A stretch of 64,000 bases of DNA from Boseongicola sp. GTDB taxonomy: Bacteria; Pseudomonadota; Alphaproteobacteria; Rhodobacterales; Rhodobacteraceae. Each line of letters begins with the position of its first letter. Position 1 is the stretch's first letter. Below, piece by piece: positions 44,358-57,123 of this stretch. A program made the translations under genes and the position numbers. The notes under the pieces were generated by a model. It ran no database searches. It worked only from the letters and a program-made list of their open reading frames with translations, and was not told where the DNA came from. The DNA lies in contig JAPPCV010000134.1 in NCBI GenBank assembly GCA_028824715.1, positions 1-64,000 of the forward strand, written 5' to 3'.

Positions 44358-45158
44358 GCCGTAGGACCAGGCAAGCAGGGCCAGTCCCAGGACGATCCTG
44401 TAGATCACGAACGGCGTGAAACTCACCCGCTCGATCAGCCGCATCATGAAATGCAGCGCCCCGAGGGCGGCGACAAAGGCGATGGCGGCAGCGATGCAGC
44501 CCTCACGTGCCTTGGGCAGGTCCATGGAGGACGCAACCTCCAGGCCCAGGAGCGTGCCGGATGCGATGATCGTCGGGATCGACATCAGCATGGCAAGTCG
44601 GGCGGCGTCCGTGCGGGCGTATCCGAGCCGCCGCGCCGCAGTGATCGTGATGCCGGATCGCGATGTTCCAGGGATCAGGGCGATTGCCTGCCACAACCCC
44701 ATGATGAAAGCGTCCTTCGGATTCCAGTCGCCTGCCGTGCGGGTCCTGGATCCGGTGCGGTCCGCCCACCAGAGTACAAGTCCGAATATGAGCGTGGCCC
44801 ATGCGATGACCGTGACCGAGCGCAGCAGGAGGTCCAGCCCGGCAAGCCTCAAGGCCAGCCCCGCGATCATGACCGGAACGGTTGCAAGCACAAGCAGCAG
44901 GGCAAGCCGCACTTCAGGCCCCTCGAACCTGCCCGAGGCCATGCGGAACAGCCCGGTGAGGATACGCGCCACGTCGTCGCGAAAGTAGAGGAGCACGGCC
45001 CCGAGCGTGCCCACGTGCACGGCGACGTCGATCACGAGACCCTGGTCCGGAAGGCCTGCGAGGTTTGGAAGGAGAACGAGGTGGCCGGACGAGGAAACCG
45101 GCAGGAACTCGGTAATGCCTTGGATGACGGCCAGGAGGAACAACTGAAGCAACGGCAT
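44346..45158 (-). CDS. uppP: Undecaprenyl-diphosphatase UppP (BacA)
   Basis: Inner-membrane phosphatase that recycles undecaprenyl diphosphate to the monophosphate for peptidoglycan and LPS synthesis; overproduction gives bacitracin resistance. The 270-residue protein has about eight membrane segments and both BacA motifs. The first is AVIQGITEFLPVSSSGHLVL with the catalytic Glu and Ser; the second is PGTSRSGITITAARRLGYAR with the essential Arg. It is convergent with the NDUFA9-like gene. Confidence 0.97.
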   Translation of the reverse strand: MPLLQLFLLAVIQGITEFLPVSSSGHLVLLPNLAGLPDQGLVIDVAVHVGTLGAVLLYFRDDVARILTGLFRMASGRFEGPEVRLALLLVLATVPVMIAGLALRLAGLDLLLRSVTVIAWATLIFGLVLWWADRTGSRTRTAGDWNPKDAFIMGLWQAIALIPGTSRSGITITAARRLGYARTDAARLAMLMSIPTIIASGTLLGLEVASSMDLPKAREGCIAAAIAFVAALGALHFMMRLIERVSFTPFVIYRIVLGLALLAWSYGLAA

Positions 45159-45378
45159 GCGCGAATACTGCTTGATTCTGCCTGTGCAAGACTAGGAACA
45201 AGGAATCTGACCGCAAAGAGGGAAATTGGGACCGGATCGGCCATTATTTGAGGACGAAAGGTCCGTAGATTGCGCCTCTATGCAGAAGATCAACCATGAA
45301 AGGTCAAATATTGTGACATAATCTCTTTCCTATTTCGGCAGAAGTCGTATGAAGACGCCTTGGAAGGCGAGACACGCG

Positions 45379-46809
45379 ATGGCCGACACGTCAATGCTCA
45401 AGTTCGTTACGATCGGGCGGGACATGCCCGAGAAGCGTACCGTCGACGAACGGCGTGCGGACTTTCGCGAGATCTATGCCGAGTACGCCGCCGCCAAGGC
45501 CCGGGAGCAGGCCGGGAGGTGCAGCCAGTGCGGCGTGCCCTATTGCCAGACCCATTGCCCGCTGCACAACAACATTCCCGACTGGCTCAAGCTCACTGCA
45601 GAAGGACGCCTTCAGGAAGCGTACGAGATCAGCCAGGCAACGAACGCCTTCCCGGAAATCTGCGGCCGGATCTGCCCACAGGACCGGTTGTGCGAAGGCA
45701 ATTGCGTGATCGAGCAGTCCGGCCATGGAACGGTGACGATCGGTTCGGTCGAGAAGTACATCACCGACACTGCATGGGATGAAGGCTGGGTGCAGCCGAT
45801 CGCCCCGGTCGCGGAGCGCGCTGAATCCGTTGGGATCGTCGGCGCGGGACCGGGCGGGCTTGCGGCTGCCGAAAGGCTTCGCAGGGCAGGCGTGCAGGTA
45901 ACGGTCCATGATCGCCATGACCGGCCAGGCGGGCTTTTGACTTACGGGATTCCCGGATTCAAGCTCGAAAAGGATGTCGTGATGCGGCGCACCGCGCTCC
46001 TTGCGGACGGGGGCGTCGAATTCGTGCTGAACTGCGATGTCGGAAAGGACATTCCGTTCGAGGAGGTCCGCTCCAGGCATGACGCGGTCCTCATCTCGAC
46101 GGGCGTCTGCAGGAGCCGTGAACTGAAGGGCCCCGGCAGCGGCGCGAAGGGAATCGTTCGCGCCATCGATTACCTGACGGCGTCGAACCGCAAGGGCTTC
46201 GGCGACTACGTGCCGGAATTCGACTCCGGCGAGATGGATGCGGCCGGGCGGAGGGTCGTCGTCATCGGGGGCGGCGACACGGCGATGGATTGTGTCCGCA
46301 CGGCGGTCCGACAGGGCGCGACTAGCGTCAAGTGCCTCTATCGCCGTGACCGGGCGAACATGCCGGGTTCGCAGCGAGAAGTGGCCAACGCTGAAGAGGA
46401 AGGCGTCGAGTTCGTGTGGCTGACGGCGCCGAAAGGGTTCACCGGCGATGCAGTGACCGGGGTTGTTGTGCAACGGATGCGGCTCGGCGCTCCGGACGCG
46501 ACGGGTCGGCAGGTGCCGGAGCAGGACACGGGATCGGACTACGTTGAAAGCGCCGATCTCGTCATCAAGGCTCTTGGCTTCGAGCCCGAGAACCTTCCGG
46601 AACTTTGGGGAGAGCACGCGCTTGAAACGACACGATGGGGAACGATCAAGGCGAGATTCCAGACACACGAGACGTCGATGGATGGCGTCTACGCCATCGG
46701 CGACATCGTGAGGGGCGCTTCGCTCGTTGTCTGGGCGATCCGTGATGGGCGAGAGGCGGCTGATGCCATCCTCGAGCGATTCGGGCGCCAGGCCATTGCA
46801 GCGGAGTGA
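45379..46809 (+). CDS. gltD: Glutamate synthase (NADPH) small subunit GltD
   Basis: Beta subunit of NADPH-GOGAT. It takes electrons from NADPH through FAD and [4Fe-4S] clusters to the large subunit, which makes two glutamates from glutamine and 2-oxoglutarate. An N-terminal cysteine set (CSQCGVPYCQTHCPLHN, then CGRICPQDRLCEGNC) precedes FAD motif VGIVGAGPGGLAAAERL and NADPH motif VVVIGGGDTAMDCVRTA. It has 476 residues from ATG 45379, with GGCGAGA upstream; ATG 45349 is the longer alternative. A CATAAT at 45317-45322 may be its -10 box. Unusually, it precedes gltB. Confidence 0.96.
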   Translation: MADTSMLKFVTIGRDMPEKRTVDERRADFREIYAEYAAAKAREQAGRCSQCGVPYCQTHCPLHNNIPDWLKLTAEGRLQEAYEISQATNAFPEICGRICPQDRLCEGNCVIEQSGHGTVTIGSVEKYITDTAWDEGWVQPIAPVAERAESVGIVGAGPGGLAAAERLRRAGVQVTVHDRHDRPGGLLTYGIPGFKLEKDVVMRRTALLADGGVEFVLNCDVGKDIPFEEVRSRHDAVLISTGVCRSRELKGPGSGAKGIVRAIDYLTASNRKGFGDYVPEFDSGEMDAAGRRVVVIGGGDTAMDCVRTAVRQGATSVKCLYRRDRANMPGSQREVANAEEEGVEFVWLTAPKGFTGDAVTGVVVQRMRLGAPDATGRQVPEQDTGSDYVESADLVIKALGFEPENLPELWGEHALETTRWGTIKARFQTHETSMDGVYAIGDIVRGASLVVWAIRDGREAADAILERFGRQAIAAE

Positions 46810-46855
46810 ACGCTTTGGTCGATGCGGGGAGCGGGTGAACGGAGATGAGGAAACC

Positions 46856-47290
46856 ATGGAAAGGAAACTGACAGGATCCTGCCTTTGCGGCGCGTGTGAA
46901 GTGATCATTCGACCGGCAGAGGACAAGATGCATGCCTGCCACTGCGACATGTGCCGGGCATGGACCGGGTCGTCGTTGATGGCGGTCAAGGTGCTGCCGG
47001 GCGACCTGGAAGCCAAGGGACCGGTTCGGACCCGTGCGACTTCGGCTTGGGCGGAAAGGGGATGGTGTGATGACTGCGGATCGTCGCTGTTCTACCGGGT
47101 GACCGCCCCAGGACCCTACCAAGGCGTCACGCATGTTGCGTCGGGCCTGTTCAAGAACGCGGGCGGGCTGATGCTGGCCAGCGAGATCTACACCGACTAT
47201 CGCCCGGATGGATACGCGTTTGCGGGAGAGTTGCACGGCATGACCGAGGCGGAAGTCATGGCGAGGTTTGCCGAAGAAGACGGCGCATGA
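46856..47290 (+). CDS. GFA-family protein (CENP-V / glutathione-dependent formaldehyde-activating fold)
   Basis: A 144-residue zinc-binding protein. The GFA cysteine pattern is visible as GSCLCGACEV near residue 7, then HACHCDMCRAWTGSS and WCDDCGSSLFYR, giving the sites for two zinc ions. The family founder binds S-hydroxymethylglutathione, but most members are uncharacterised, so formaldehyde activity is not claimed. GGAGATGAGG precedes ATG 46856. It stands between gltD and gltB and overlaps the gltB start by four bases, so it is co-translated with glutamate synthase. Confidence 0.9.
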   Translation: MERKLTGSCLCGACEVIIRPAEDKMHACHCDMCRAWTGSSLMAVKVLPGDLEAKGPVRTRATSAWAERGWCDDCGSSLFYRVTAPGPYQGVTHVASGLFKNAGGLMLASEIYTDYRPDGYAFAGELHGMTEAEVMARFAEEDGA

Positions 47291-50200
47291 CCATGCACGA
47301 CGGAACATGGGCGGCCGCGGAAGCCGCGCGCCGGAAGTGGATGGCGGAGCACGGCCTCTACGCCGAGGACCACGAACGCTCGTCCTGCGGAGTCGGCCTG
47401 GTTGTCTCGATTGACGGCAAGTCCTCGCGGAAGGTCGTCGAGAACGGAATCGGCGCCCTCAAGGCGGTGTGGCATCGGGGCGCCGTCGATGCGGACGGCA
47501 AGACGGGAGACGGGGCCGGAATCCACGTGCAGATACCGGCGCCCTTTTTCCATGACCAGGTCCGGCGCACCGGCCATGAGCCTCGGCAGGGCGAGCTCCT
47601 GGCCGTGGGCCAGGTTTTCCTGCCGCGAACGGATTTCGGTGCGCAGGAGACCTGCCGAACAATCGTCGAGACCGAGATTCTCCGAATGGGCTACTCGATC
47701 TATGGCTGGCGGCACGTGCCGGTCGATGTCAGCGTCCTCGGCGAGAAGGCAAACGCGACGAGACCCGAGATCGAGCAGATCCTGATTTCCAACTCCAAGG
47801 GTGTCGACGAGGAAGCCTTCGAGCGCGAACTCTATGTCATTCGTCGCCGGATCGAGAAGGCAGCCGCGGCGGCGCAGGTCAGCCAGCTTTACCTTTGTTC
47901 CCTCTCCTGCCGGTCAATCATCTACAAGGGAATGATGCTCGCCGAACAGGTCGCCGAGTTCTATCCAGACCTGAAGGATGAGCGCTTCGAGAGCGCATTC
48001 GCCATCTACCACCAGCGTTACTCCACGAACACCTTTCCGCAGTGGTGGCTGGCGCAGCCATTCCGCATGCTGGCGCACAACGGCGAGATCAACACGCTGA
48101 AGGGAAACGTGAACTGGATGAAGTCGCACGAGATCAGGATGGTCTCGGGTGCATTCGGCGACACTGCCGAGGACATCAAGCCTATCATTCCGAACGGCGC
48201 ATCGGATTCGAGTGCCTTGGATTCGGTGTTCGAGGTCCTGGTGCGCGCGGGTCGAAACGCCCCGATGGCCAAGACCCTGCTCGTGCCGGAAAGCTGGTCG
48301 CGGCAGGCGGTGGAGCTTCCGCAGGCTTGGCGTGACATGTATTCCTATTGCAATGCCGTCATGGAGCCATGGGACGGACCTGCCGCACTGGCAATGACCG
48401 ACGGTCGCTGGGTCTGTGCCGGGCTGGACCGGAACGGGCTGCGCCCGTTGCGCTACACCGTAACCGGCGACGGTCTTCTGATAGCGGGGTCCGAAACGGG
48501 AATGGTGCCCGTAGACGAAGACTCAGTCGTCGAGAAAGGCGCGCTCGGTCCCGGGCAGATGGTCGCGGTCGACATTGAAGAGGGTCGGCTGTTCCATGAT
48601 GCCGAGATCAAGGACCACCTGGCAGCATCGCAGCCCTTCGGCGAGTGGGTCGAGAAGATCGTCGAACTGGACGGCGTGCTTTCCGGACTGACCGAAGCGC
48701 CATTGTTCACGGGCCCGGAATTGAGAAAGCGGCAGGTCGCTGCGGGCTACTCGGTGGAAGAGCTCGAGCATGTGCTCGCGCCGATGGCCGAAGACGGCAA
48801 GGAGGCGATCGCGTCCATGGGAGACGACACGCCGAACGCGGTTCTCTCGGACCGGTACCGGCCTCTCAGCCACTACTTCCGGCAGAATTTCAGTCAAGTG
48901 ACGAATCCGCCGATCGACAGCCTGCGCGAGTACCGGGTGATGAGCCTCAAGACCCGGTTCGGAAACCTGAAGAACGTGCTTGACCAGGACAGCAGCCAGA
49001 CCGAAATCCTGATGCTCGATTCCCCCTTTGTCGGCAACGCCCAGTTTGATCGGCTCTGTGCCACGTTCGTTGCGGACATGGTCGAGATCGATTGCACTTT
49101 CCCGGCGGGAGAGGGGCGCGGTGCGTTGTTGCGGGCATTGGAGCGGGTGCGCTTCGAAGCGGAAGATGCCGTGCGCTCGGGAGCCGGCCACATCGTTCTG
49201 ACCGATCACGATCTCGGTGAGGACAAGGTCGGAATGCCGATGATTCTCGTCACGAGCGCCGTGCACAGCTGGCTGACACGGAAGGGACTGAGAACGTTCT
49301 GCTCGCTTAACGTGCGCTCTGCGGAATGCATCGACCCGCATTACTTCGCCGTTCTTGTCGGCTGCGGGGCCACGACGGTCAATGCCTACCTTGCCGAGGA
49401 CTCGATTGCCGACCGGATCGAGCGGAGGCTGATAGAGGGCTCGCTCTCCGAGGCGATGGCGCGGTATCGCGCGGCGATCGATACCGGGCTTCTCAAGATC
49501 ATCTCGAAGATGGGCATCAGCATGATCTCCTCGTACCGGGGAGGGCTGAATTTCGAGGCGGTCGGACTTTCGCGCGCGCTGGTCAACGAGTACTTCCCCG
49601 GCATGCACAGCCGGATCAGCGGAATCGGGGCAAGCGGAATCCAGACCAAGGTGGAACAGATCCATGCCTCCGGGTTCCTGGGCGAGAACGTCCTGCCGAT
49701 CGGGGGGTTCTACAAGGCACGGAGCAGCGGCGAGACGCATGCCTGGGAAGCGACATCGATGCACATGCTGCAGGCTGCCTGCCAGAGCGCGTCCTACTCG
49801 ATGTGGCAGCAATACTCGAAAAAGATGCAGGCGATGCCGCCGATACACCTGCGCGATCTTCTGGACTTCAAGCCGCTTGACGACCCGGTTCCTCTCGAGA
49901 AGGTCGAGAGCATCACCTCGATACGGCGGCGCTTCGTGACGCCGGGCATGAGCCTCGGGGCGCTCAGCCCGGAGGCGCACAAGACGCTGAACGTGGCGAT
50001 GAACCGGATTGGTGCGAAGAGCGACTCCGGCGAAGGCGGCGAGGATCCGGCGCATGCCGCGCCGGAGCCCAACGGCGACAATCCTTCCGCCAAGATCAAG
50101 CAGGTGGCCAGCGGCCGTTTCGGCGTGACGGCGGAATACCTGAACCAATGCGAAGAACTTGAGATCAAGGTTGCGCAGGGCGCCAAGCCCGGCGAGGGCG

Positions 50201-51822
50201 GACAACTGCCCGGCGCGAAGGTGACGGAACTGATCGCGAGACTTCGGCATTCCACGCCCGGGGTCTCGCTGATCAGCCCGCCGCCGCATCATGACATCTA
50301 CTCGATCGAGGATCTCGCGCAGCTGATCTACGACCTCAAGCAGATCAATCCACGCTGCAAGGTGACGGTGAAACTGGTCGCGTCATCGGGGGTTGGAACC
50401 ATTGCGGCCGGCGTCGCCAAGGCGATGGCGGACGTCATCCTGATTTCGGGCCACAACGGAGGCACCGGCGCGTCTCCGGCGACCAGCATCAAGTATGCCG
50501 GCCTGCCATGGGAGATGGGGCTGACCGAGACGCACCAGGTCCTGGCGATGAACAATCTTCGTGATCGCGTGGTGCTGCGCACTGACGGCGGGTTGCGGAC
50601 GGGCCGCGATATCGTCATGGCCGCCATGATGGGTGCTGAGGAATACGGAATCGGCACTGCGGCGCTCATTTCCATGGGGTGCATCATGGTGCGTCAGTGC
50701 CAGTCGAACACCTGCCCGGTTGGAGTCTGCACCCAGGACGAGCGCCTGCGGGCGAAGTTTGCGGGTTCGGCGGACAAGGTGGTGAACCTGATCACCTTCT
50801 ATGCCCAGGAGGTGCGTCATGTCCTGGCCTCGATCGGTGCGCGGTCGCTGGACGAAGTCATCGGGCGCGCGGACTTGCTGAGCCAGGTCAGCCGGGGATC
50901 GGCGCATCTGGACGACCTGGATCTCAACCCGCTCCTGGTCACGGTCGATGGCGCCGAAAAGATCGTCTACGACCGGATGCGCGACAGGGCGCCGGTGCCG
51001 GACACGCTTGACGGCGAGATCGTGAAGGATGCGGCACGGTTCCTCGAGGATGGCGAGAAGATGCAGCTCTCCTATGCAGTCCAGAACACGCAGCGGACGA
51101 TAGGAACGCGCACCTCAAGCCATATCGTTCGGAAGTTCGGAATGCACAACAACCTCCAGCCGAACCACCTTACGGTGAAGCTTCAGGGATCCGCTGGCCA
51201 GTCGCTGGGGGCCTTCGCGGCGCCAGGACTGCGGCTGGAAGTGTCTGGTGATGCCAACGACTATGTCGGCAAGGGCCTGTCTGGAGGCACGATCGTGGTT
51301 CGCCCGCCGATGGGCTCGCCAATCGCGGCCGACGAAAACGTGATCATTGGCAATACCGTGCTCTACGGCGCGACGGGCGGCCATCTCTTTGCGGCAGGTC
51401 GCGCCGGCGAGCGGTTCGCGGTGCGGAATTCGGGGGCCAGTGCGGTTGTTGAGGGCTGCGGGAGCAATGGCTGCGAGTACATGACCGGCGGCGTCACCGT
51501 CGTTCTCGGCAGGGTCAGCGCAAATTTCGCGGCGGGCATGACGGGTGGCATGGCCTATCTGCATGATCCCGACGGTGCATCAATGCCTCTCGTAAACCTG
51601 GACACGGTTGTGTGCGTTCCGGTCAGCGACGGCCATTACATGGACCAGCTCAAGGGCCTTGTGGACCGGCACCTGAAAGAGACTGGAAGCCGGAAGGCGG
51701 CCGCGATCTTGCAGCTTTGGGAGGATGAAAGGGGCAATTTCCTCCAGGTCGTGCCGAAGGAAATGCTGGACAAGCTGGCCGTGCCGCTTGAAGGGTTGGG
51801 CGAAGCCGTCCCGGCCGAGTAA
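47287..51822 (+). CDS. gltB: Glutamate synthase (NADPH) large subunit GltB
   Basis: Alpha subunit of NADPH-GOGAT, 1511 residues, the family size. Cys34 in HERSSCGVGLVV is the Ntn glutaminase nucleophile, so the first 33 residues are a propeptide. The glutamine amidotransferase domain (to about 420) is followed by the central domain, the FMN-binding synthase domain (with LISGHNGGTGASPATSIKYA near 1060) and the [3Fe-4S] cysteines C1132, C1138 and C1143 in CIMVRQCQSNTCPVG. A right-handed GXGXG helix domain closes it. ATG 47287 overlaps the GFA gene stop. Confidence 0.98.
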   Translation: MTMHDGTWAAAEAARRKWMAEHGLYAEDHERSSCGVGLVVSIDGKSSRKVVENGIGALKAVWHRGAVDADGKTGDGAGIHVQIPAPFFHDQVRRTGHEPRQGELLAVGQVFLPRTDFGAQETCRTIVETEILRMGYSIYGWRHVPVDVSVLGEKANATRPEIEQILISNSKGVDEEAFERELYVIRRRIEKAAAAAQVSQLYLCSLSCRSIIYKGMMLAEQVAEFYPDLKDERFESAFAIYHQRYSTNTFPQWWLAQPFRMLAHNGEINTLKGNVNWMKSHEIRMVSGAFGDTAEDIKPIIPNGASDSSALDSVFEVLVRAGRNAPMAKTLLVPESWSRQAVELPQAWRDMYSYCNAVMEPWDGPAALAMTDGRWVCAGLDRNGLRPLRYTVTGDGLLIAGSETGMVPVDEDSVVEKGALGPGQMVAVDIEEGRLFHDAEIKDHLAASQPFGEWVEKIVELDGVLSGLTEAPLFTGPELRKRQVAAGYSVEELEHVLAPMAEDGKEAIASMGDDTPNAVLSDRYRPLSHYFRQNFSQVTNPPIDSLREYRVMSLKTRFGNLKNVLDQDSSQTEILMLDSPFVGNAQFDRLCATFVADMVEIDCTFPAGEGRGALLRALERVRFEAEDAVRSGAGHIVLTDHDLGEDKVGMPMILVTSAVHSWLTRKGLRTFCSLNVRSAECIDPHYFAVLVGCGATTVNAYLAEDSIADRIERRLIEGSLSEAMARYRAAIDTGLLKIISKMGISMISSYRGGLNFEAVGLSRALVNEYFPGMHSRISGIGASGIQTKVEQIHASGFLGENVLPIGGFYKARSSGETHAWEATSMHMLQAACQSASYSMWQQYSKKMQAMPPIHLRDLLDFKPLDDPVPLEKVESITSIRRRFVTPGMSLGALSPEAHKTLNVAMNRIGAKSDSGEGGEDPAHAAPEPNGDNPSAKIKQVASGRFGVTAEYLNQCEELEIKVAQGAKPGEGGQLPGAKVTELIARLRHSTPGVSLISPPPHHDIYSIEDLAQLIYDLKQINPRCKVTVKLVASSGVGTIAAGVAKAMADVILISGHNGGTGASPATSIKYAGLPWEMGLTETHQVLAMNNLRDRVVLRTDGGLRTGRDIVMAAMMGAEEYGIGTAALISMGCIMVRQCQSNTCPVGVCTQDERLRAKFAGSADKVVNLITFYAQEVRHVLASIGARSLDEVIGRADLLSQVSRGSAHLDDLDLNPLLVTVDGAEKIVYDRMRDRAPVPDTLDGEIVKDAARFLEDGEKMQLSYAVQNTQRTIGTRTSSHIVRKFGMHNNLQPNHLTVKLQGSAGQSLGAFAAPGLRLEVSGDANDYVGKGLSGGTIVVRPPMGSPIAADENVIIGNTVLYGATGGHLFAAGRAGERFAVRNSGASAVVEGCGSNGCEYMTGGVTVVLGRVSANFAAGMTGGMAYLHDPDGASMPLVNLDTVVCVPVSDGHYMDQLKGLVDRHLKETGSRKAAAILQLWEDERGNFLQVVPKEMLDKLAVPLEGLGEAVPAE

Positions 51823-52289
51823 CGGCCCACGACTCAAGCTTGTCGGCTGTTGTGTGGCGACGTCGGGGTGGCGCCACAGCGCCTTGGCGGCCGCGGAACT
51901 GCAGCCGGAGTGGATCAGGCCTTCGAATCCGGACTGTCGCGTGGGCACTGCATGCGAGTGACGGGTCTGATCGTCAGCGTTGCGGTGGGCGAAGGGCAAC
52001 AGAGAACGTTGCCAGGAAATTGGCTCAAGCGGGCGATTTGGACGTCCAGGGTGTCCGGCATGCGAGAAGGCAGACGCCGACGGTTCAGGAGACACTGGAC
52101 GGCATGCGAGTTCCGGCGCCTTCGGCTGCGCGGGCAAAGGAGGGTCCGCGCTCAAGCGCCGCCGGGCTTTGCTCGGCATGACGCAACTACGGCAAAGCGG
52201 GTTTCCGCAACGGGAATTTGCGATGATTCATGCATTGTCGCTCAATTCAAGCCATGACTCGCGCAAGGGGACTTTCCATAGGGATCGCC
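51823..52289. other. Stretch without a supported gene after gltB
   Basis: About 470 bases between gltB and the broken parDE-like pair. Frames cross it on both strands without family signal. No hairpin with a T-run was noticed after the gltB stop. Confidence 0.4.
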
Positions 52290-52540
52290 ATGTCCTCTCA
52301 GTCAACACCGAACCGGAAATCCGCGACCGCCTGGAGCGGCTGGTCACCGTGACACGCCGCTCCAAGTCGCTTCCTGCCAATGAAGCCATCGAACGGCACG
52401 TAGTCGCCGAGGGGGAATTCGTCGAGCGGATCGAAGCCTGCATGGCCGAAGCTGAGACCCGAGAGTTCATCCCATCCGACGAGCTGCGCAGCCGGTTCAA
52501 AACGCGCATGGAAGTCAAGTTTCGGCCTGCCATCTCATGA
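52290..52540 (+). pseudogene. ParD/RHH-type antitoxin gene, probably frameshifted at its start
   Basis: One frame reads VNTEPEIRDRLERLVTVTRR, SKSLPANEAIERHV, then a tail like RHH antitoxins paired with ParE toxins. The ATG expected at its start (52290, MSSQS) lies in a different frame. Inserting one CAGT unit into the CTCAGTCAACACC stretch would restore MSSQSVNTEPEIRDR, so a 4-base slippage loss is likely. An in-frame ATG at 52223 would give a longer product, so expression is not fully excluded. The stop overlaps the toxin start (ATGA), as in intact parDE operons. Confidence 0.6.
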
Positions 52541-52686
52541 AGCGCTTGTGATGGCTGCCGGGTGCCGAGTTGGCGCTTGAGGATATCGTCGACCACTCGG
52601 CCAAGCCTGATTGGGCGGAACCTGTTCTTGTCCGAACAGCCGAAACATCATTCGTGAGATGCATCCATAGATGTTGGACCATCTGA
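52537..52686 (+). pseudogene. ParE-type toxin remnant
   Basis: Starts ATG 52537 overlapping the antitoxin stop. The reading is MKRL, then a TGA at codon 5, then WLPGAELALEDIVDHSAKPD, which resembles the ParE/RelE start (SPxAxxDLxxIxxY). It ends at codon 50, about half the usual length. It is a decayed toxin that can no longer act. Confidence 0.6.
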
Positions 52687-52836
52687 ATGAAGCTTGGGGG
52701 TCTTGGGACGCATGGGCCCCAAACGGCCAATCGCGAATTTCCTTGATCCGTTCAGCGAAGGCTGCCCTGAAGGTTGAAGCCGGGATTGCGGCCGGCACCT
52801 CGCCCGCGGGATGCTAGAGCTGGAATTCCGTGCCGC

Positions 52837-54021
52837 CTACCATGGGTGCGACTTCTCGTGCTTGACGTGGTCGGGCAAATTGTAGGTAAGGCCGCTCTCT
52901 TCATAGACGGAAATCTGGAGGAGCTGGCTGAAATTGTCCGCCCGGACCATCAGCCCGCTCTTCAGGTAGCGCTGAAGACGCTGTTTCATTCGGAACCCGA
53001 ACAAGGTTCCGAATGTCCGGACCTGGGGATACTGGAAGTGCCCGGCCAAGTCGTTCCCTATAAGCGCGCGAGACAGCTTGTAGGCAAGGGAGATGACCTG
53101 CTTGCGCTCCTCATCGTCCCTGATGTCCACGATTCCGGGAACGGCGCAGATCAATGCGTTCGCCATCGCTGCAGAATCCGAATCGGGCGGCGGCTCGCAC
53201 ATGTTCGCAATCCGGTGAATTCTGTCCGCCGCCGCGCCGTCCTCGTAAAGGATCGACTCGGGAATGCCCATCAGGTAGCCGGTATAGCGCCAGACGTCGA
53301 GAATGCTTGCCTTCTCCTCTTCCGTGAAGGACGCGCCCACCAGTTGGGAATAGTCCAGGAGCCGCTTGGAAAATACCGAAATGGCAAATCCGAGATGGGC
53401 CGCGCTCACCGGCGTGCCCCAGGCATCGCCGTCCCATTCCTCGTGCCTCGCCAGCAGGCTTCTGATCCGGGCGTGCACGAAGCGCACGCGGGTCGAAAGC
53501 TTCCACCCGTCTCCGTCCCGCAGCAGGCCGCCGGGGAAGAAGATCTCGAGCAATTGGCGGTTGTTCTGCTGGAGGCGCCTTTTGGTGGCCGCGACACGGC
53601 CGGTCATGGTGAACGACTTGGCTATGAGCGTCGCAAACCCTTCGACCAGGACACCTGCGACGAACGCGACAAGCATGAGGTCCGCATTGGCGTGAAAGGC
53701 GCGCACACCCGGTTGAAAGGCGTTGTGGTCCAGCCATTCCGGCTCTCGGAAATCCTCGAAGAATCGCCGCAGCGGCTCCGGCGCGTCACGCAACTCCGCG
53801 TCCCGCTGCTCGATTCCTGCTCCGACGAACTTGTGAAGCTGCGCGGGATGCAGCGAATAGATCTCCTCCATCACGGGATCGAGTTCCGGATCGCCGACCG
53901 TGGTGTGCCGGACATACTTGTCGGCCAGGGCACTGTCGAAACGCCGAGCGCTTTCGTAGCCTTCGACATAAGCCGAAGGTGCGTCAACCGCGTCCGCCAC
54001 GTTCTGCGTGTGGGATCTCAT
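52837..54021 (-). CDS. DUF2236 / MpaB-like oxygenase-family protein
   Basis: A 394-residue protein of the DUF2236 family, which includes the latex-clearing rubber oxygenase Lcp and the fungal MpaB protein. Visible signs are the haem/metal-region pattern LSTRVRFVHARIRSLLARHE (conserved Arg and His), GVLVEGFATLIAKSFTMTGR in a helical stretch, and SAAHLGFAISVFSKRLLDYS. No signal peptide. The start is uncertain: ATG 54021 or an in-frame TTG at 54060, neither with a strong ribosome binding site. It stands alone between decayed genes. Haem binding and oxygenase activity are family-based guesses. Confidence 0.75.
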   Translation of the reverse strand: MRSHTQNVADAVDAPSAYVEGYESARRFDSALADKYVRHTTVGDPELDPVMEEIYSLHPAQLHKFVGAGIEQRDAELRDAPEPLRRFFEDFREPEWLDHNAFQPGVRAFHANADLMLVAFVAGVLVEGFATLIAKSFTMTGRVAATKRRLQQNNRQLLEIFFPGGLLRDGDGWKLSTRVRFVHARIRSLLARHEEWDGDAWGTPVSAAHLGFAISVFSKRLLDYSQLVGASFTEEEKASILDVWRYTGYLMGIPESILYEDGAAADRIHRIANMCEPPPDSDSAAMANALICAVPGIVDIRDDEERKQVISLAYKLSRALIGNDLAGHFQYPQVRTFGTLFGFRMKQRLQRYLKSGLMVRADNFSQLLQISVYEESGLTYNLPDHVKHEKSHPW

Positions 54022-56699
<2,678 letters not shown>

Positions 56700-57123
56700 G
56701 CCGACTCAAGAATTCGGCTGAAGAACTTTTGCTCGTCTTGTTCTGGTGCCGGGAAGTGCGATCGCACGACCGTCGCAGCAATCCGACTCGCGGTACCTCG
56801 GAAGGCGATGCTCATGAACTGCGTCCCGCTGAGCGTGCGGGAGGTGTCGAGACGGTCGCTATTGCTGTCCGCTCGCCTGTGGCCGGCCTTGAACCGGTCG
56901 GATCGCGAGGACGTGTCGAATGGCTCGCGGAACCGGGACAACCTTCGATCCAGTACGCCCTTGATTGGCCGCATCGACGCCCATGAAATTCGCGATGTGC
57001 GATCGCGTGCCGACCATCCCAGTTGTGTGGAAGAAGCGCAGGCAGAGCCGGCTGCGTCACCACGGCGGCGGCGCTTGGCCAAAACATCTGGACTTATCAT
57101 TCATCTGATGTTTAGATGCGCCA
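56700..57123. other. Stretch without a supported gene before the GntR regulator
   Basis: About 420 bases. A minus-strand frame ending MSIAFRGTASRIAATVVRSH looks slightly protein-like and might be further debris. Just before the regulator gene, CATCT (57102-57106) and AGATG (57114-57118) form a 7-base-spaced dyad that could be an autoregulatory GntR site. Confidence 0.35.

Noticed and set aside
48523-50292. 589-codon minus-strand open frame inside gltB (and 541 codons opposite gltD)
   Set aside because: Arg- and His-rich shadow translations without family features, opposite a certain gene.
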